DNA from: Ciona savignyi | Lineage: Eukaryota > Chordata > Ascidiacea > Phlebobranchia > Cionidae | NCBI GenBank assembly: GCA_000149265.1 | Contig: CH003021.1 | Location: 1,198,462 to 1,262,461 of the forward strand | Direction: 5' to 3' | DNA: 64,000 nt | In this document: piece by piece, positions 12,176 to 26,970 of the stretch | How the letters are laid out: the number at the start of each line of letters is the position of its first letter | Position numbering within the stretch: the stretch's first letter is position 1 | Made by a program: the position numbers and the translations under genes | The notes under the pieces: model-generated | Seen by the model: only the letters and a program-made list of their open reading frames with translations | What the model was told of the DNA's origin: nothing | Databases searched by the model: none

Positions 12176-15100
12176 CCGAAAAGCTATCCTCCTTACTTGT
12201 TATCTGAAATAACAACATAAATAAAATACAAAAAAATAAATTAGCTCAGGCTGTCGTCCAGGCTTGTGAATTGTGTTTAGTACGATGCTCCTCGATCTCT
12301 ATAACTTCAAGTACAACTACCCTTCGTCATATACCTATCTACTAGCGTGGTTTTTTCGCAAGTAGCGTGAGTCGCAATCTTTTCTCTGGCGAAATGTGAC
12401 GACGTTGACGCGGGGTAGGTGCGAAGCCAGATTTCTCATAAAACCCGATGTAATTCTCGTAACTACCATCGAGTTTCAGGCGTAAATAACGCCCTAGTCT
12501 GGTTTATTCTCGCCTCTGCTAGTGTGAACTCTCCATTTAGTTAAGAGTTTTTACACGGTGCTATTTAGCTGTCGCCAATAAACTTTCAAACCTGCATTGG
12601 GTCAACCGATTTAGTTCCAAATCTCGTTCATATTATTATAGACAATAATCTCGTGTTTAAATTTCTAACAGATACAACTAATGTTGATTAACATTCCGCC
12701 AAATCCGTCACGTTTTACAAAGTATATGCAATACTACCAAGGTCTTAACTATGCGCGTTCTTACAGTCATCTCGAAATTTGCGCTGCCAAAACTATCTGA
12801 CATAGAGTAAAGCAGGTTAATGGGAGAATGGCGAATATGCCGATGGCGAAGTTGAAATATCTAGGCCTCTGAAATCATACTAGCTATACAGAAGTTAATC
12901 GCCCGGGAGTCCTCTCCGTGTTTTAACCTTCCTCCAAGAAGAGACGGAAGGAACTGTCATCGTTGAAAGTTCCAGTTGCTAATAAACCAGGAAACGCACG
13001 TCAGCTCGATAGGTGGTCAGCGATCGCAATCATAATTACCCATTGGTAGAGACCCCTGGTCGGAATCGACGGAAACCGGCAATTATCCTACGATTCAGAG
13101 TCGGGAGAGTATCTCTACTTGATAAATTGTCCTTGAAATAACAAACTATACCCGGATAACCTGGACAGCCAATTGAAGCCCCCTGACGCTTGCGCTATAA
13201 GGTGATAAACAAACAGGTGGGTTTTGATCGTTAATATATCTTCCCCGATCAATCGGAGAAGAAAGTGAAAATACGCGACACGCTTGAACACTTGTAAGGG
13301 ATTAGATCAAAACATAAACACCGCGTATCACATTAATATTTTGATTGGCATTACAGTGTCGTTGTATTTGCAATGCAAAGCTTTAACATCTCATTATAAA
13401 TATAGTCACAAACTATAATAGCTGTAGCTTACTTTCTTTTATTTTAACCTAGCAAAACTGCGGAATAAACTGCACAAGGAAACATTACAACCTTTGAGTT
13501 ATTTTTACAGGCATATAATAAGAAGGCTTAGTTCGGGCGTATTAATTAAAGAACGTGCCGTTTTTATCTCATGAAATACCACCATATCATGCTATGTATA
13601 TTGTAACGACAAGAGGTTTAGTTTGAGAATTCTGCGAAAAAACGACACGATTTCAAGGAGAAATTATAACATTCTTTTTAACATGAGGTTTCAAGGCAGA
13701 AACTGGCGAGCATATCTGATTATATCAAACTATATATGGACTGTATAGTTTAGCGAGTAAACAATTTTCATAAACTAGTGTCTATATAGGACTTGTAACA
13801 TCAGACACGTAATGTCTTCAATACGTCAATTCGGATTATCACAAGCTGTATCAAACTATTTCATCCGCTTATTACATGTCCACGTAATGTCTCGGCAAAT
13901 GCGTCATTTTCTGCGGCCAACCCTGCCCAGAGGTTTGCTACATACCCGTGTCAGGGAGTAGAAAATAAAGGAGCGGAAAAAAATAGAACATCCAAAATTT
14001 GGTCATCGGTTTTAACAATTTTTGCAGTGTCCTTTTAATATGCATTAGCAAATATATGCCCAACATAGGTTAACTGTCCCTAAGATGTTTTCCTGTTTTT
14101 TTTGCATAAATTAAATAACCGTTGCAAAAATAGTAGTACTCCGTGATATAATTGTCAATTTCCATTGCTTCAATTGCCTGGGTCACTTTTTACGTTGGAA
14201 GCAATCAGATGTATTTGTAGTTCCACCGGCGTTGGGGGGAGCATAAGTCTGTATCAATATTATCAAAACACTGCGTTCCACCAAACACTCTAAACAGTGT
14301 TGCCTAAATATTAAACCCAGTGTTTCCAAATAAATTTTCCATATATCTTAAATAGTTTGGAAATATTTAGTTAAAGACTTACATACCATGGTGGATTACT
14401 GTGCAGCTGACCGACAAAAGGTTTAGGAAATGGATACAGGCTAGTTTTCAGGCATTTTGTAAATCTTTTTCCCAAAAAAACACATTAAAAATTAATGTGT
14501 CTCTTATTGTCATATATTAAATACAGGGTATTAATAGCTGCATGTAACCAACAACACGAGTCGAGTGCGTCATCACAAGAATCACGTGAGAGTGACGTCA
14601 CGAATGGAGACAGCAGAGTTGCGACGGAAGATGCGACTAGCACTTATACGAGACCGTATAAACATATGCGAGATACTCGAAATTCCAGTTTCCTGGACGC
14701 AAAGTAACAGTTCAAAATAGATGCCACGCAATCTATTGCGCTGGTACGCGCACATCGTAGATTTAACAAACACTTGCGCTCCAGGATTGTTAAGCGTGTT
14801 CAGTATTTCGCAATATGTAACCAAACCTGGAGTATATGGCCCAAAGCTACAAAGCAAAGATCGTTTATTGTCGGTGCAAGCCCGCTTCCGACAGCTCTTT
14901 GAAATTCTAACTACACCAGGGTGACGAATTGATTACGCATCTAGCCTCCAGAGCAAAACCCCCCGTTTCAGATTCAAAATAATATAACCGGCAAACAACA
15001 AAATCATTACCGACAAACATTAAAATTAACAACGAGAATTATTTCAGAATCTTTGGCACCACGCTTTGATGCTTGTTATTCTATACATAAAGCAAACGGC

Positions 15101-18100
15101 TGCAACACAAGATAAAAGCACGAAGCAAATTATAAACATCTTCTAACTAAAATCTATTTTTATAGTCGGCAGTTGAAAGCGATTTAAAGCTTCTTACTGG
15201 GCTTAGCAGACGGCCTGGAGCAAGACAGGTACTTGGCGAGGTATAACGCTTTTGCTTATACACGATTTTGCAAGCACGCCTAGGGGTCCAACTATCACAT
15301 TACAAGCAAGTCCGTTTACTACAATTAACTAATGCTACCTGTTTTTATAACGTAATACGACACACTAGTTTAAAATGGACAATTTAAAAACAATTCTACT
15401 GAAATCCCCTGAGGTAGACAGTCGGTCGATCGTTTTTTTTAAGAATTAAAATTTATAGAATTCCAAACTTTTTTAAACCAAACAGTACCTCTACATCTGT
15501 TTATAATTTTCATTTAATTCAATACTTAAATATCAGGCTACCTGTGATAACTAGGCTATAAAATACATAATTTGATGAAAAATAAAACAAATATATATTT
15601 TTAATCTCCCTTTAGCACTTATTGCCTGTCTTTAAAACGTCTCTATGTATCTCTGGCTTCCACATAGGACAGCATTGTCATATTATAACTGAAACTTCTT
15701 ACTATAACGTTTACACCAAAGGAACACTTCATGCACACTCTTCCTGATTCAGGTGTGTTTTTATTGGACATGCGCAAATATACTTGCTAATCTCTATCGC
15801 CAATAGTGACAAGTCTATTCTCTTCATGAGAGCAACTGGAATTAAAATGCGGTAAATATAAAAATCAATATATGAAAATTAACTGATTGATTCGTTTGTG
15901 CTGATAAGCTCAAAATTTATATCTTGTTCCAACGTTTCATAACAACCCAGTTTTTGTGTTTAGATTATATAAGTCTCGGTACGAAAAATGCAGGGCGTTT
16001 GGACACCACATGTATACAGTCGGGATACCAGAGATGTTGAATGAAATATATTAAAAATTTATTCCTGTAAAGTTTCGAAACAACAATCCTTCTGCTGACT
16101 GCAGACTGTCAATGCTATTACAAACTAAGCACACCTACCGGCAAACTGTCGCCGGTTTGATACGTTAGAAACATAGCTTTGGTTTTTTGTTCATTATATT
16201 AAATTTTACTTTTTTTAAACATTTCCATTAGGTAGGCAGATCGACAGGTAACGAATTGACTCAGAAAGTATTAAAAATACAACAATATTCCCTGTATAAC
16301 TTAATAACCATACCGCCAACAAACAAACCGATGTTTGAAAACAGGGCTATCAGCTAATTAAGTCAACGTTTTCCTATAGGCGTCTGACCGTTATTTATAA
16401 CATCCCAAGGAAACCAATCCTAAATATATAAATATATATATACGCAATCAAATGTAAGTGTTAGAAAATATGAATTATTTAAAATAATAAAAATTTGACA
16501 AAAGAAACTAAAAAAAGAGTATAGTGAAGTTTGGAAAATCAACAGGAAATTAATTTCAACGTTTTAAGACTAGTAATGGCGAGTGTGCGGTTGTGTTGCC
16601 GAATGGTTAACGCTTCCGATACATATATATACCAATCATATAAAAAAACGGTCCTTATGATGAGCTCATCATGAGTTCAAAACTTTGCTCAGTAAAGTTG
16701 CTTAGTATAACCAATAAAATCTCTCTATGTGCGGCCGGCTCTGACAAGTGGTACTCTTAGTCATGGTGTTTAAATAAGTATTTTGCTGAGTCACAATGAG
16801 GGAACCGCCGCATCCATGTACGGTTGCTAAAAACATGCCCTTAGTTTTTTCACTTGTTAAGATGTGCAGTTTTGTTAGTTATAAGCAGAGAGCTTAGTGA
16901 CATAAATGTGTTAAATAGGCATTTGCGACGTGTTTTCTTTAGAAGAAGTTGCCGATGTACGGAGAGGTGCTAGCTCGGAAGTTTTAAGGAAAAATTTGGA
17001 AGGTTGTGGGTTAAGATTGCAGATCCACAGCTTTGTTGCCATGGTAAGAGACGAACCAAACTCTTTGAGTTTGTCGACAATCGTATTTCCATTTCGCGAC
17101 ACGCCAGGATACCAAATCGTCTAGGACGCCGAATCGGGACTTGCACATATGTTGGCAACCGAACTATAGATATAATGTGAGCAGAGAAACCTTTGTGGTT
17201 GCGCGCCACATCATCATCCGTAAATATTGCTGTAACTTTATCTGCTTGTGTGGCCACAGCACTTATCAAACGTAAGCAAAGTTCTTAGTGTGAAATGATT
17301 GTGTGGCCGAATGGTTGACGCGAACAGTTCATGTAAACAAACATCTATATCAAAAACGTTCTTGGCCACGAACAATTTTTTATTTTACACAGGAGACGTT
17401 TAAACAAATATTCTCTCTATCTCTTCAATCCAAACTGACTACACAAAAAGGGATTCACTTAAAACCCGGTTGCATAAATCCTTAGATAAATATGCAACTA
17501 AAAATTAAAGGGTCTTCAACGTTCCTTAAAAAATTTTACCTAAAATTGCCAAGCTGGTACCCCTCGGTACATCGGGAAATTTTTCCTGACAAAACAGGTA
17601 AAAAGTTTTAAGCTTTGCTTGTTCAGCTTTAGATAAATCAAATCGAGTTTGTGCTTTTTTTGTATTTTCGTTTAGTTGAAATAGTGCAATGGGCACAACG
17701 CATAAAGCATAAATATTAAAAAAGAAAAAAAACCATGCAAGGCTGCTGTCAGTTCTACGATTGAAACCATTTTTAAAACTTTTGTTGGAGCACAAATTGT
17801 CGAAATTTAACCTACAAGTGTTCTGGTGAAATATTGAGGAGTAAACGTACTATTTAAAGGTTTTGTATAAATGAGCTGCATTGTTTGCACAGCTTGTAAC
17901 AAGGAACACTAGGTGTCAGCAGATGGATGGTTCAGGTTGTGTTATGTATATGCAATTATCTGAAAAGCATAAAATATAACGTCAGGTATTTTAAAATGAG
18001 CAAAGTGCCACAAAATTAAATAAATAAAATGATGTTGGCTCCAGTTAAAACGTACCAACTTTATACAAATTTTGAGAGATACAGTCACTTGAATTGGAAA

Positions 18101-18694
18101 ACGCTTGCATTGTATAAAAAGATAGGGAAAAATCAAGAAAAGGCAAAAAGAATAAGAAATGGGAACATTTAATTGAATCATCAAGAAGAAATAAAAAAAT
18201 GCAGCAATTTCAACAGCAAAAATAGTGAATCAATCTACAACTGGGAAAATTTTTAGTCCGTCAATAAAATTTTGGTAATTTAGAGTTCAACACTAAATAA
18301 GAAGAGAAACTTGCAAATAGATTATGTGTTCTGGTACCAGGACTAAAATATTTTACCAAAACAGACTTAATTAAAAAAATACACAAAAATTGCCATGATG
18401 TTTTATCAAATAAAACCTCTTTATGAGTAATCAACAAAATTCAAAAAATGTATTTGGATCAACTGAATGAAATAGTTTGTGATAGTTTGGTAAGGCAATT
18501 GAACTTTCAAGAGCAGTGCTTATGCTGAAACATCAGGCTGTTGTGAGTTCGACAACTCCATATTGCAAGATTTTATTGATTTGCAACGTTTCATAAAAGC
18601 AATTTCACTCTCCAAACTCGCATTTTTCCGAACATTGAGTGAAGGAGGTTCTCCTGTTTTCGCATTTTGTGGGAGCAGGCGTCAATGTAGGAGC
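12176..18694. other. Gene-poor interval upstream of the Wnt gene
   Basis: About 6.5 kb between the Wnt first exon and the MAP3K stop. Open frames here are short and show no recognisable motif or convincing splice chain. The Wnt promoter and any 5'-UTR exon probably lie at its left edge, but no specific site could be supported. tRNA-Ser-like fragments lie at about 16.6 and 17.3 kb. Confidence 0.5.
16591..16690 (+). repeat. tRNA-Ser-like SINE head, degenerate
   Basis: GTTGCCGAATGGTTAACGC resembles the A-box half of tRNA-Ser. About 70 bp later, GAGTTCAAAAC resembles a B box. A second A-box-like copy, GTGGCCGAATGGTTGACGC, lies at about 17302-17320 with no B box seen. Intervening stems are not tRNA-like, so these are more likely tRNA-derived repeats than genes. 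Confidence 0.4.
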
Positions 18695-21600
18695 TCAGAA
18701 ATAGTTGCCGTTAAACCATTTGTGGCTCATAAGGTCTTCTGCATAAGGACGCAGCTCCTTGTCAACGAATGTGATGGAAAGAAAAGCCTGTGAACAAATG
18801 AGTGTAAAATAGGTAAGCACTGTCAAAAAATCAATAAAAATAACTTTTTCATATATTTAAAAATAGACTAAAAAATTAGAGAACAACAAATAAGTTTATA
18901 AAGAAAACACTATTTACTTTTGCTTCATTAGAAACAGTTGGTGGAAGTTGTGGGGAAGTTGGCTGTGTGACAATCTTGAAAAGTGCAGCCATGGCTTCAA
19001 ATTCGTACCACGGCGGTCTTGTTGTCAGCATCTCTACTACTGTGCATGCCAAACTCCTGTAATGATCATCGAAAATAGTGTACAAAGCAATGGCTTTAAC
19101 AAAATTATGCACATGACAACAAAAAATTATGTTCTAACTCAATTTATTAAACCAGTGAGTTTAGTTAACTTTCATATTTTAAAAAATTCCCATGGGTTAA
19201 AATCAACGAAACAATGCAATCATCACATACCATATATCGGCTCTCCTGCCATAACCCCTGCCTTCAATTACTTCTGGACTCATCCAATATGGGGTGCCTG
19301 TCAAATTGAGGGGTTAAACTTCACAACATATATGACATAACATCATACTTACCCACTACTGTTTGTCCTGACGAGGTAACAACGGTTTGCAACTTCTTTG
19401 CAGCACCAAAATCACCTGGTTAATTTGGATTGGTAAGTGCATAATTAAGATGATACTTATGTTAAGTTGGATTACTGCTATGTAGTCCGTTGTGTATTGT
19501 AGTCCGTTGTGTAATGGAAACATAGCTATATATATCGTTAATTGAATCCACTAGGTATAAGCCATAACGTCCGCCCTTTATAACGTCTAAACTATACATT
19601 TGATACCATGTTAAATCTTCTAAATATTAAAACAATAATGTTACTACATTTTAGAGAAGGTAGTTTTATTACTGAACTATAAATAAATGGTACACAAACT
19701 ATGAAAACCTTTTTGAATCCAAGTAAAAACCATAAATGCAGCACAGCAGTTGTTCATGTGTAAAGACCCTTACAGATGAAATTGCAGATGACACCACATT
19801 TTTCACAAAACCCACATAGGTTGTTGAATAGTGTGATTTGCATTCAACTTACCAAGCTTAACGTTGCCAGAAGAGTCACGCAGAACATTTGCACCTTTTA
19901 TATCCCGATGAACAATATGATATCTGTGTAAGTAGACCAAACCCTCGAGAATCTGGCGAGCATACTTGCAAGTGACTGGCTCAGTGAGTGCTCCATACGC
20001 TTTGATCTCATCTTTCACCGAACCCTGTTTGTATGGAGCACTGGTTACCATGTGTGTACATGGAGTTGGCACACACCAGGTGAGCGGTTAAAAGTGTTTA
20101 AATTAATTAAATTAAGAAATTGTTGAATAATCAGGAACTCACCATAGCAGTATTTAGCTAATAAAACAATTATTTTTAAATGCTGAAAAGATAACTTTTT
20201 AAACGTAATTAAAATTATACAACAAAAAATACTTTAAATAGACTTTTTAATTATGCATAAATTTTCATAAGGCTAGACCTTCTGAGATTTGCGAATATTT
20301 TTTTATACACAGATCAATGGGAAATGATACTACGCAACGACTTGTGGAATCCTGGTGGAGTCAATTCGAGACCACATAACTCGGCAATGCTAGGAGTCTT
20401 TACTGAATTGATCTGTTACGTATACATTCAAAATTGACATGACTTCTGCTAACAACAAAATATTGCTTCTGGTGGCAAATCTTCTTCAATCTCACAAATA
20501 GAAATGGAAAGAGACAACCCACCCCTGGCATGAACTCCATGAAGATTGAGAGTGTGTTGGAATCCTCCGTACAGCCGTAATACTGGACTATCTTCTCATG
20601 TTGCAGTGAACGCAGAAACTCTATCTCAGTCTGCAGAGCTTTGATTTCCTGTAACAAACATTATGAGAGTGTGCATTGACTAAAGGTTATAAAAATTTGT
20701 TTGATAAACAAAATATTGAAGAATCCTACCTTGGTAGCATCACTATTATCGGCGAGAATTTCAACTTGTTTTACAGCTAATTCTCTACCGGTATCTGCAT
20801 CATATGCAAGATATACTTTTCCAAATGCACCATGGCCAAGAACTTTGCCTTTCTTCCAATTCGATGGGGCTTTGGGGGCTAGAAAAGAAGGCGCACAAGG
20901 TTTTAATTATTTATTTTTAATTGTAAATGCAGTATAAAGAATGTCATTGGTTGCATTCTTTTTAGGTATTGCTTATATTATTGACAAAATAATGAAACAA
21001 TAAAAAGTATACCGGTAAAAACGTTAAAAAATGCTGAGCAATATCAGTGTAGTTTATGCTACTCACATTTAGAGCAAGGTGCTAGCAGAGGGTTGAAGCC
21101 GGCATCAATAGGAACAAAGTCGCTTCCACTTTTCCGGTTGTGGATTTGCTGGTTGGAACCTGGGTGTATTGGAGTGTATGGTTGGATTTGGTTTAAACCC
21201 AGGTACATTGATATATATGATTGAATTTGATGGTTTGGAGTTGGCTATATTAATATTTATGGTTGGATTTGATAGTTACAACCTGGGTATGTTAGTTTGT
21301 ACAGAAAACAAACCCTGTCACTTCTAATGTGTGTGGTTTGTATGGGTTAGTTTGTGATGTTAAACTCACAAGGGTTAGAGATATAGGATCCCATGACCCG
21401 AATTACTACCAATTCAAATTACCAATTTGAATGTGCATAAACAATTGTACGACAATGTAAAATGCCAATAGAACAATTTTCTATTTCATATTCAGCAATT
21501 TTATAATGTTATATCATGGAATTTTTAAAAATTATATTCTAAAATTTCTAAATAAGATAAGTAATAACAATTTCCATTCTTTACTGGGTAACGATTATTC

Positions 21601-24600
21601 ATTACTTTTAAAGAACTCCAGAAAACTTACAAATTTAATCCAGAAACATCAATTATTTCAAATGCAAATTAAAGTTATTATCATTACATAAAAGGAATGA
21701 AATACTAGGAAAAATTTTGTAAAATACGTTAATTTTGTAAAATGGGCCATAATAGCCCTAATGTATTAACCCTAATACAAAACTAAAATATTATACACTC
21801 GCATGTGCATACCAGAAAAGGATCCCGTTGTAGAAACTTGATTATGAAGATCTTCCAGTTCCAAGCCACTGCTGGTGCTACTACAGTTGGATGACCTAGG
21901 TACACAAAGTTGTTTTTCACTTAAATCATTAAAACTTGTTTTTCAAAATTGCACAGCATAGGTATTGCAGAGAAGATCCTTGCAGCAAAACCTTCATTAA
22001 TATTTTATGTGGAATTAACTGAACCAAGGTGCAGGTCAATAACCTCTTCGGGGATTTACGATTTGTCCAATAATATGGGCAAGCCGCAAGAACCTAATTG
22101 TTTGTTTACTTTCCACCTTTTGCAAACAATGGGGTAAGAAGAAACAATCCCCCATTAATAAATTTACTTCAAATTACAATGTATATAAAATAAAGAACAT
22201 GGAAGCGATATGAATTTTTGCAAACTATCTATCAATTAACTAAGCCATTTGTACCAGTTTAGTCCAGACCAAGGCAATTTGCTTTTATTTGTGATAAACC
22301 TATTAATCCAATGTAACCAATCAAACCATCGTCGTGTTGTTTGCCCAAGGATACAACCGACTAGTTAGCGGCTGGATTCGCTGGCTTCCCAATGAAGGTT
22401 TGTCGCATTACTAAGAAAGGTATACCCTCCGGCAGATACATTACATGATGTTGGTTGATGCTGAGAAATGGGAATGACTTGGAAGAAACCGAGCATTTTG
22501 TATGGACGGCCTTATACGTGGAAATGACCTGGAATCTAAACATATCAACATATTAAATTTCCACAGTGTAAGTAATTATTTATAAATAAGTATGTTATTG
22601 TATTAGTTTTGTAAAACTAATATTCAATACTAAAATGTACCTAGTACCAGAACACACAGGCATAATTTATCATATAAGCAAAAGTTACACATGAACAAAT
22701 ATATCATTTATCATATATTCTTATACTAAGTAAGGTAAACAAAATAGTATCCCCTACTTTCCAACTTTCTTTCTTCAACGGACATGTTCTGAGCATGAAG
22801 CCTGCGTGGGTATGTCCCCCCTTTCCGATGCATGGAGGGTGAGGTCTCCATATCCTCATCGGGGTAACCTGCCCCACGTAACCCCGACTGCCATGATTCC
22901 CTAATTACAACGCATTTAAAAGTATTTACTATCAAGAATAAAGGAATTATATAAATATTTAATTTACAATAATATACATATGTATATATAATTTTTGTAA
23001 TCTATTTAAATGAAATTATTTGTTAAAAATAACAAAATTATATTATTTTATATGCTGGTTGTATATTAATTACACTTATGTAGTAATTAGTAATCCGGTT
23101 ATTAAACAATCAAAATATATTTGTTACAAAATTATAAAAATTTCAGTGATCTGTAGAAGGAATTTAAAATAAACGAAGTGATATAAAAGATAACCAGAAA
23201 TGTTGTGAGAATATTACATACAGTGGTACTTAACACCCTTAGGCTGGTACTGAGAAATGAGTAATAAAGTATGACACATATTAAAGACTACTAATTGGTA
23301 TTACTGATGACACACAGCTACCTTTACTTTAACAAGGAATTGTATATCAAAATTATTTTAAATGGCTAAGATTGTCATGTAAATGATACATTCGTAATTA
23401 ATTACCACACAACATGATCAAAACTTACAAGAGGTGGGCTAGAAGATATCCTTTTTGTATTAAATTATAGATATTAGAGCTACTAGCACAATTCAGCCTT
23501 TGGCAAGCTCTAATAATACACCGGTCCAAAGATCAGATTGTCACTTATTATAACCAATTGTTTGACAAACTGTCTTACTTGAATTAAATGACAGATAATG
23601 TAAGGTTTCAAGACACAATTGTAATTTGATAACTTACATTGCAATTTGTGGGCTGGATAATGAACTATCTAGTGAAGTGGAACTGCTGTATGCCATGGAA
23701 GGAGGGCTAAACATCTGAAGAAATAAAACCAGAGCTATAAATTCTAAACTGCTACATACCGGTACATAATTAGTATTTAAAGACTATTTCTATTATATTA
23801 TATGAAATGACCTTGATGTTAGCAAAAACAAAAAGAAAGAATATGACATGACATACCAGCATTTGTTAAGGATGCAGCAAGTGCACTTGATGCAAGATTT
23901 TTAGACCGTGACGCAAGGGTTAAAAAAGTACAAATAACGTATGACGTCACAGTTTAAAAATACACAGACAGCGTTAGACCTCATTTTGAAAATGAGCAGA
24001 GACGTGATGCCTTTTAGAGAAATATGTTAAGTCAGGAATTGTCGATTATGGTGGTTTATACACAAACCAGGCATGAAACTCCAATCTTTGTGTTATATTT
24101 GGAAGCTATGCCCATTGCTAACTTTTTGTATTGTGTGTTTAATACCTCTGTAACGACACATAAATTCCTATACAGCTGATACAAAAATGTTTTAACCACA
24201 ATAAACATATTGAGGTGGCCACTAACAGTTCTTTAATCACAAGAATACAAAAATGTTAAAATCTGTTTTAGTACCGTGGTGTCTGGTATGAACTCTCCTT
24301 CGCTGTTTAGTGATGTGCGTGAACCGCGGTGACGTTGAATGATCTTATCATCGATTGTTCCAGGCGGCGGGGAATACCGATGTTTACGCTGCTGATCCAC
24401 AGAACGTCGCTGTGGGTTTGAAGAATTCATTGTAACACACAATGTTGCATTAATTGCTTAACTTCTTAATAAAAAAATATTATTTTATATACTGAAAAAC
24501 ATAGATTAAAAGATATATTTTTGGTTTTCAAACCTGTGTTGGAGATTTTAATCCTGGGGGCTGGGGTTCGGCAAAGGGTGATGAAAATGGTTTGTTGTAT

Positions 24601-25819
24601 TCAAATGACCCAGGGGAGGATGAAGAGTGCGCTCTAGTGGTCGGAGTGTCAGATTGCCATGAGGGTGGAGAAGATGCAACAACCTTTCAGAATTGAGATT
24701 CATAATTTTAACTTGGCTGTAAAACATGGTGCATATATAGCCCTATGTTAAATTCATTGTAAGCTTTGTCCTTCTACCTATTTATCATTGTTTGCATATT
24801 GGAAACGTAACAATAGTTATTTTAATATAATATGAGATTTTTCAGGAATTGTGATAAAAAGTTTTTAGTTATAGTGCAATATTAACAAAAAAGTCCCTTT
24901 ATTATACATAAACATTAGCCATCTTACAAGTTCCACTAAATGAATTTTCAAGTTTCTCAGGTTACTGCTACGGTCTAGTAGTTCCATTACTTTGTCCACG
25001 TCTCCTTGATTATGAAGTGGAATCTGCAACTAAAAATAAAATGATTTAGATAGCAGCAAATAATCAGCGATTATAAAGTTATGAAGCATTTCTAATTTGA
25101 AAAGAAGCATTTTAACACAAATGATTTGTGTATAAAATAACCACCTCATTGTGCCCTCCTGTACAAAACAGCATGGAGAGGGGCTTTCCGTAAATTCTCT
25201 TCACGGTTACTTGCAGATAATCAAATGTCAGGGGCCTAGGCATCTGCACAATACGCCGTTCGCTTTGAAACTCAAATTTTACCCGAACGCCCTGAAAATA
25301 AATTGCAAGAATTTTTAATACACTAACTTAACTTTAATTTTGGACATCCAAAAATGGTCAAAATAATGGCCTTAAAGACAATAAATCTTACATTACATTG
25401 TTATTTCATAAGCATGATCTACCCATTTCATGTGTATACCATTTTATCATATATTCATAAACTTCAGGGAAACAAATACTATTTAACCCTATAAATGCAT
25501 GTGCTGTGTGAAGTTGAAAAACACGTTTCTGCTACCTTGCAATTCTAGTATTAATAAATGTTTTATTTTAAATTACAATTTATTTGTACAATAAGTTATT
25601 GAGATATTTTGATTAAAAACTTTAAAAATCAACCATAGTTGATTGCTTCATATGATAATATGGTACAAATTAAAATACAATTGATTTTTTAAATAATAAT
25701 TAGACTAAACAATACAGATAATATTGTAAATGTCAGCTTACTTTAGGCTGTTTAGCCTTATCCTGCAGAGCAGCAAGATCATTAAATATTGAGTTTAGAG
25801 GATCGTCCATCGGATTCAT
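18695..25819 (-). CDS. MAP3K2/3: MEKK2/3 mitogen-activated protein kinase kinase kinase
   Basis: Seventeen exons join without a frame break into 633 residues (human MAP3K2 619, MAP3K3 626): 25819-25742, 25291-25145, 25023-24928, 24683-24534, 24409-24275, 23714-23638, 22900-22758, 22535-22445, 21895-21813, 21159-21067, 20878-20730, 20648-20523, 20024-19853, 19415-19353, 19297-19231, 19056-18918 and 18787-18695 (TGA). Exons 2-3 encode the PB1 domain ([19 protein letters not shown]), which pairs MEKK2/3 with MEK5 in the ERK5 route. The linker has [11 protein letters not shown] and GGTYPRR, both specific to this pair. The kinase domain is complete: GHGAFGKV loop, AVKQV lysine, HRDIKGAN catalytic loop, [12 protein letters not shown] and ADIW. 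The catalytic residues suggest an active Ser/Thr kinase. It appears to be the single pre-duplication form of vertebrate MAP3K2 and MAP3K3, which is inference. Its 3' neighbour region is empty; the SLC17A9-like pair lies upstream. Confidence 0.95.
21150..21305 (-). repeat. Degenerate minisatellite overlapping the acceptor of MAP3K exon 10
   Basis: About two and a half imperfect copies of a 65-80 bp unit, recognised by repeats of AACCTGGGT and ATGGTTGGATTTG on the plus strand. The first copy includes the AG acceptor used at 21160-21161. Confidence 0.5.
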
Positions 25820-26970
25820 GGTGATATCTAGCAAGTATACTTTATATTGTGCACATCATCTAACGTAACCACACCATAGTACTGCTAAGTCACAATACAT
25901 CCCTGAAGATAAAATTAATTTCCTATGAATTCAACATCTCTTTGCATAATTGATCACGCAAGTTCTGATTAAACTTAATTTCAACCAAAAAATTACACAA
26001 ATACTGCTTGTCCATTTCACAAAGTGCTTTCTACTACAAAGAAAAAAAGCATGGATAATGAAACACAACACTGTTTTATACCATTACTGCAATATGTGGT
26101 TATGATCGTAAATAGCAAAATAGGAAAACCTCATTCAATGAATATTAAAATACAAGTTGTAAAAAAGTAGTAGGATACCGTATTGTATTTTATTTTAATT
26201 GGAATAGCACGGAACTGATTTTATATTGTGTAAAACATTGATACAAGAATTCTTGCATTGAATGTTGTTTGTGTATATGCTATATGGACAAATATTGATT
26301 TTAAGTATTAAAAGATAAATGGTTTGATCAAACTACTGCAAAAACTTGGAACTACAGTTAGCTGCCACTGTATTGCAATTAGAACTGTTGAGCAAAAGAT
26401 TGAGGGAATGTTCAGTTGTTTACAATCAGAGTAATAGTTAGTATTTATGATAGCATTTGTACTAAGGCACACATAGCAGTAAAGCACTTACTTACACATT
26501 AGTAAAACAGAAACCAGACACTACATTTCAATTAATGACAAAAATTGTTTGTTTGTTTTTTGCTTAAAGGTAGTGCATGTGGAGACAACATGATGGTAAA
26601 ATTACCACCATGTTGCTAATGTAAAACATTTATTTATTGCATGGTACAATATGTAAGCGGAAATAGGTAAATACTTTTAGGTAATTTAAAATAAAAGTTT
26701 GTAAAAATCGCTTAGGAGATTATATTATAATACTAATAAACTACTATATTGCACAATAGTGTAAATAAAAATATTGTATATATATAAAATGTGTAGCCTA
26801 AGTGTAGTACAAATTCCAAATGAATAAATTCTAATTTAGCTGTGCTGTGTATACATTTATGACATAGGCACTTATAACTCAGGTACCAGTACAGTACATA
26901 TATATAAAAAAACAATAATTATTATCCACGAACTGCATAAAATAATGAAGATTTAAACTAAAAAAACTAG
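25820..26970. other. Intergenic: MAP3K upstream region and SLC17A9-like 3' flank
   Basis: AT-rich sequence between the MAP3K start codon (25819) and the stop codon of the downstream SLC17A9-like copy (26971). No open frame with recognisable motifs, and no clear promoter motif, was found. Confidence 0.5.

Noticed and set aside
14495-14924. Several overlapping frames of 67-91 codons on both strands
   Set aside because: No family motif, no consistent splice chain and no repeat support. They look like chance openings.
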